Source of the DNA: Spizellomyces sp. 'palustris'
Lineage: Eukaryota; Chytridiomycota; Chytridiomycetes; Spizellomycetales; Spizellomycetaceae
DNA length: 64,000 nt
Assembly (NCBI GenBank): GCA_006535965.1
Contig: QEAR01000014.1
Span: 244,011 to 308,010 of the forward strand
Direction of reading: 5' to 3'
The position numbers and the translations under genes were made by a program. Every line of letters begins with the position of its first letter. The first letter of the stretch is position 1. This document shows positions 60,497 to 64,000 of this stretch, piece by piece. The notes under the pieces were generated by a model. That model did not search any database. It was given only the letters and a program-made list of their open reading frames with translations, and was not told where the DNA came from.

Positions 60497-60966
60497 GTGA
60501 AGGGATTGGTATTGTTTTTTTTGTCATGTGTGTGTGTGTGTGGACTTTGCATCATGCTTTATGCTTGGGTGTGATGTATCAACATGTTATGAAATTTGCC
60601 TAGACCTTCTCCGTTATGATGCATACCCACACTTTCATTGTGTGATTCCATTATCGATTATCCACGTCCAAAACCGATATAAACTTTTGTACATCCTAGC
60701 TTGTGTACAACACGCATAGAAACACTAAAAGACATTTGGAATGTGATGCACAAAAGTTTCAAGGTTTCGGTTTTTAAAAAAGTTGACAACGAGTTTCTAT
60801 CATATAAAACACTAATGAGTAAAATGAACAAAACTTTTTAGATAAAAACAAAGAACAACCTTGGATTGAATATACTGGTTCGGAGTTCCTGACATAATCG
60901 CACTCACATGCACTCACATGACACCTCCATCTTACACGGCGGGACAAATGTTCAAGATGCTGCTGC
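60497..60966. other. intergenic, AT-rich, with a GT microsatellite
   Basis: 470 bp between the giant gene and the SFR1-like gene. A (TG)n run of about 16 bases lies at 60527-60542, followed by AT-rich sequence. No ORF with family features. Confidence 0.5.
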
Positions 60967-61925
60967 ATGTCGGATCCATTTTCCCAAGCATGCATCCCAC
61001 CGACACCGCTCACGGAAGCGGACATGTTAACCCACTTGCAACATGCTCCAAATCCAAAAGTAAGTTTTTCAAAATACATTAAAAAAAACACTTGATACTA
61101 ATAATGTACTTAGGCCCTCCTTGATGAATTGGTGAACAAACATGTTGTGAATGCATGTACAGTGGATGGTGTAGTCTTATACTGGAACAATGGTACGAAC
61201 AAAAGGTGAATACAATATACAAGTACTAACAAAATATTAAATATATAGAAAAGTATAACCAGAACCCGACCCCGACCCCGACGACACCATTAAAACGACC
61301 AAACACAGTACGTTATACCCAACCCAACCTTCATAAAAACCTTTTGTTTTGGGCTAAGTCAAAATAGTCGGTAGATGGACCACGAACGAAAGCCAAACTA
61401 GAGAGGGTATCTAAACCATTTAAATCACCATTTAAATCACCGTTCAAGAAACCGCGAGTGGGTGGAGGGGACCAAGACGAAAAAACGAGAATGTATAAAC
61501 CGTTTTCGGGTTTGGTGAAATCACAGGATTCGGATTCGGACCAAGCGGGTTTGGAACGACAAGTAAAGGAATTGAGGGACTGTGTTGATGGGCTTACGGA
61601 TCGGAATCGGAAATTGAAGTTGGTCAAGGGGTACCTGGATTCGGTATGTACAAACCAAAACAACATTTTACGGGGATTGTTTTGTTTTTGACTTTTTTGG
61701 TTTATTTAGGATGAAGATACCACGTTGGTCGAATTGATACTTAAATGGCGTACAGCAGCTCAAGAAGCCTTGTTCCACCTCCGCAGTAAAATCGGACCAG
61801 TCCACATGGGTGGAAATGAATCCTACGAGTACCGTATACCCACACTAAAAGAGTTGTGTGATATACTACGGATTGAGATGAATGTATTGGGAGATTATCA
61901 TGAAAGTGAGGATACATTTTATTGA
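60967..61925 (+). CDS. SFR1/Mei5-like recombination accessory protein (4 exons)
   Basis: Exons 60967-61059, 61114-61192, 61375-61643 and 61710-61925 give 218 residues, all phases closing. The C-terminal half fits SFR1/Mei5: a coiled coil (QVKELRDCVDGLTDRNRKLK), then LVKGYLDS, LVELILKWRTAAQEALFHL and the closing motif TLKELCDILRIEMNVLGDY followed by HESEDTF. Before it lie Sfr1-style KPFKSP repeats (KPFKSPFKSPFKKPR). SFR1 binds SWI5 and stabilises RAD51/DMC1 filaments. The N-terminal 60 residues (LTEADMLTHLQHAPNPKALL, VNKHVVNACTVDGVVLYWNN) look like a small winged helix, which I do not recall from SFR1. They could be a lineage-specific addition or a wrong join. Confidence 0.62.
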
Positions 61926-62043
61926 TATGAGCAAGTGCGGAAATTTCAAAAGACGCACGGAAAAACACATTGTTTTCGCATTTTGCCATTGTTTTTTCAA
62001 GTGTGTTCTAGTCATGCTACATTATACACTCGACATGAACCAT

Positions 62044-64000
62044 TACACATTAAACAACTTTTTGTAAATTTCCGCAACAAGTACAGGATCACTCTTGCCT
62101 CGTGTCCGCTTCATAACCTCCCCCACAAAAAACTTTATGACACGAGTTTTGCCGTTTCGGACCTTGACCGCCTATCCCAAAACAATAAATTCAACAACTG
62201 GCAAACCTAGACCCCAAAATTCATAAACAACAACAACAAACCATTTCAGGAAACTCGTCAACAATCTCCTCACAAAGTCTGTGCAAAGCCGTAACATCAC
62301 TCGCCAAAATCCATCCAAAAGACTCTGCAATTTCTAGTGGTGATTGGGTATTACCGTCCATCATGGCATGCAAGATATCCTTTGCACGTAATCCTAAACG
62401 AAAAAAAGATCAATATCCCTCAAAAGGAAAAGTATAGATGGTAATAGGGTTACCAGATACGCGTCCAGTTTCGACGAGATCAATCAAGTGGCCGAGACGG
62501 GTTGGTTCAACGGTACATGATAAAAGGTTTAAATGCCGCGACCGGAGACTTCCAAATAAATCACCAATAATCCTATACAAAAACAAAAACATGAATCACC
62601 TCGTAAAAACACACACACATTATCAAAAAAAACTCATCTTACCAATTGGCAACTTTACCACCTCGCCTCCCAATCGCAACATTCTCAAAATACTCGACTG
62701 CACCAGGTTCAGATAACAAGATTTCAATTTGGTAGGGTACAAGGTTGTACTGGGTTGCGAGACGGGTGCGGCGGGTGTCAAGGGGTTCTGGAAGGGTTTT
62801 AGAGATTTTGGAAATAAATGCCTATAGTGTTTTTGTTAAATGGGACAAGGAAAATGTGTGTAGGGACAAGGAACGTACGGGTGTGAGGTGGATGGATGGG
62901 AGGTCGGGTTCCGGCATATAACTACATGAGCAATAAAAAATGGTAAAACGGGGGTGAAAGCAAAAGGACAAAAACGTCATGTTTTTACCGATAATCTTGC
63001 ACGCCTTCCTTGCCCCGCAACCGAACCGTTTTCGCAAGTCGTTGATCAAAAGATCTTGTTTCCTGTTGGACAGCATGTCCCAATTCAAGAAGTTGGACTT
63101 GTCGATCAATTTCATACTCTAAAAAATTGGGTTAGTGGGTGGGTGCAAAAAGAGATGGTAAAGAGGGGGTATCGACAAATACCAATGGCGGATTTAATCG
63201 ATGTGAATTTCACCAAATGTTTGATTTCCGTGCGGGTTCCGTAGGGAGCGCCTAGAGGTCGGACAGAGACGTTGATATCGCATCGCCAAGCGCCCTAAAA
63301 ACACATATCAAATCAATAGTATGTTCAAAGCGTACATGTTTGCAAAAAGACCGACCTCATCCATATCGGGAGACGAAATGGAGGTGTACCATAACAGTCT
63401 TTGAAGCTTTTTAAGAAATGTGACAGTTTCAAGTGACGATCTAGTAAAAAAAAGGTTTTCAAAATGGGGAATTTTAAAAATGCAAAAGATGTTTGCATAC
63501 CTCAAATCGGGCTCAGTAATCAATTCCAATACACCCACACCCGCCCGATTCAGATCCACAAGCGTTTGTCTATCCTTGACACCCAAAACACTCTTTCCCG
63601 AATCCTAACCACCATGAGAAACAAAACAATCAGCCATACCATTCACCATGCATATAATCAGCACTGTACAAACTTGTTCCAATTGGATTTGCATGAAGCG
63701 TACGCGTCGGGTATAGGGTAACCCATCCGCCATTCCAACCGTCAAACTGCCACCCCTCGCAATCGGATTCCAAAACTGCGTAATCTGATACCCAGGTGGC
63801 AAATCCGGATAAAAATAATGTTTTCGATCAAACGAGGACTGGAGTTGGATATTGGATTCAAGTGCAAGAGCGGTTTTCACCGCCAATGTCACGGCTTGAG
63901 CATTGAGGACGGGGAGTGTACCGGGAAATGCAGCGTCAGTGGGGTCGACGGCAATGTTGGGTGAGGACGAGGAGGGGAGGGAGGGGGCGGGGGAAAAGAG
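62044..64000 (-). CDS. GatB: glutamyl-tRNA(Gln) amidotransferase subunit B, mitochondrial (GatB/Pet112), partial
   Basis: The stop is at 62044 and the start lies beyond the right edge, so the first residues are missing. Blocks in order: LFSPAPSL at the edge, [43 protein letters not shown] then DSGKS across an intron, [57 protein letters not shown], then the helical YqeY-like tail ([20 protein letters not shown]) ending [20 protein letters not shown] and YKKLFNV. GatB with GatA and GatC/F converts Glu-tRNA(Gln) to Gln-tRNA(Gln) in mitochondria. At least seven introns are present; exact limits were not all fixed. Confidence 0.92.

Overview
The window comes from a nuclear genome that is almost certainly a zoosporic (chytrid-type) fungus. 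Nearly every gene is split by short GT-AG introns of about 50-110 bases. The gene set is fungal/opisthokont (Cue1-like, DBP10, a Sos7/Kre28-like kinetochore protein, RSC8/SWI3, MIC10, an EMC8-like subunit), and two genes belong to motile cilia: IFT80 and adenylate kinase 8. No transposon, CRISPR, rRNA or convincing tRNA was seen. Exon joins were worked out by hand from splice signals and reading phase. For most genes every junction closes in frame, so those coordinates should be good. They remain predictions without transcript data.

Left part (1-17.8 kb): a Cue1-like CUE protein (-) and an NTF2/SnoaL-like protein (+); a complete RNA-dependent RNA polymerase of RNA silencing (+, about 18 exons); a SWI3/RSC8 chromatin-remodelling subunit (-); IFT80 (-) head-to-head with AK8 (+) across only 164 bp; the small mitochondrial protein MIC10 (-), hidden in four tiny exons; and an unresolved minus-strand coding-like stretch.

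Middle (17.8-50.7 kb): CAND1 (+), a bacterial-type MscL channel with eukaryotic introns (-), a DUSP23-like phosphatase (+), a methyltransferase (-), CWC15 (+), MYSM1-like H2A deubiquitinase (-), a Sos7-like protein (+), an unidentified multi-pass membrane protein (-), a FAF2/UBXD8-like protein (+), HINT1 (+), EMC8/9 (+), DBP10 (+), TRAPPC1/Bet5 (-), an HCN/CNG-like channel with a non-canonical pore (+), and eS19 (-).

Right part (50.7-64 kb): a giant secreted and membrane-anchored protein of about 2,600 residues with CSPG4/cadherin-like repeats (+), whose reading frame appears broken at two points; an SFR1/Mei5-like recombination protein (+); and mitochondrial GatB (-), cut by the right edge. 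From 60.5 kb on the DNA is visibly richer in A/T runs.

Layout: orientation alternates almost gene by gene, so most neighbours share either a divergent promoter of 0.2-0.8 kb or a tail-to-tail 3' region of 0.1-0.5 kb. Functional themes are RNA silencing and chromatin (RdRP, SWI3, MYSM1), ER quality control (Cue1-like, FAF2-like, EMC8), the flagellum (IFT80, AK8), ubiquitin/cullin control (CAND1) and membrane channels (MscL, HCN-like). The genes are not an operon or a single pathway.
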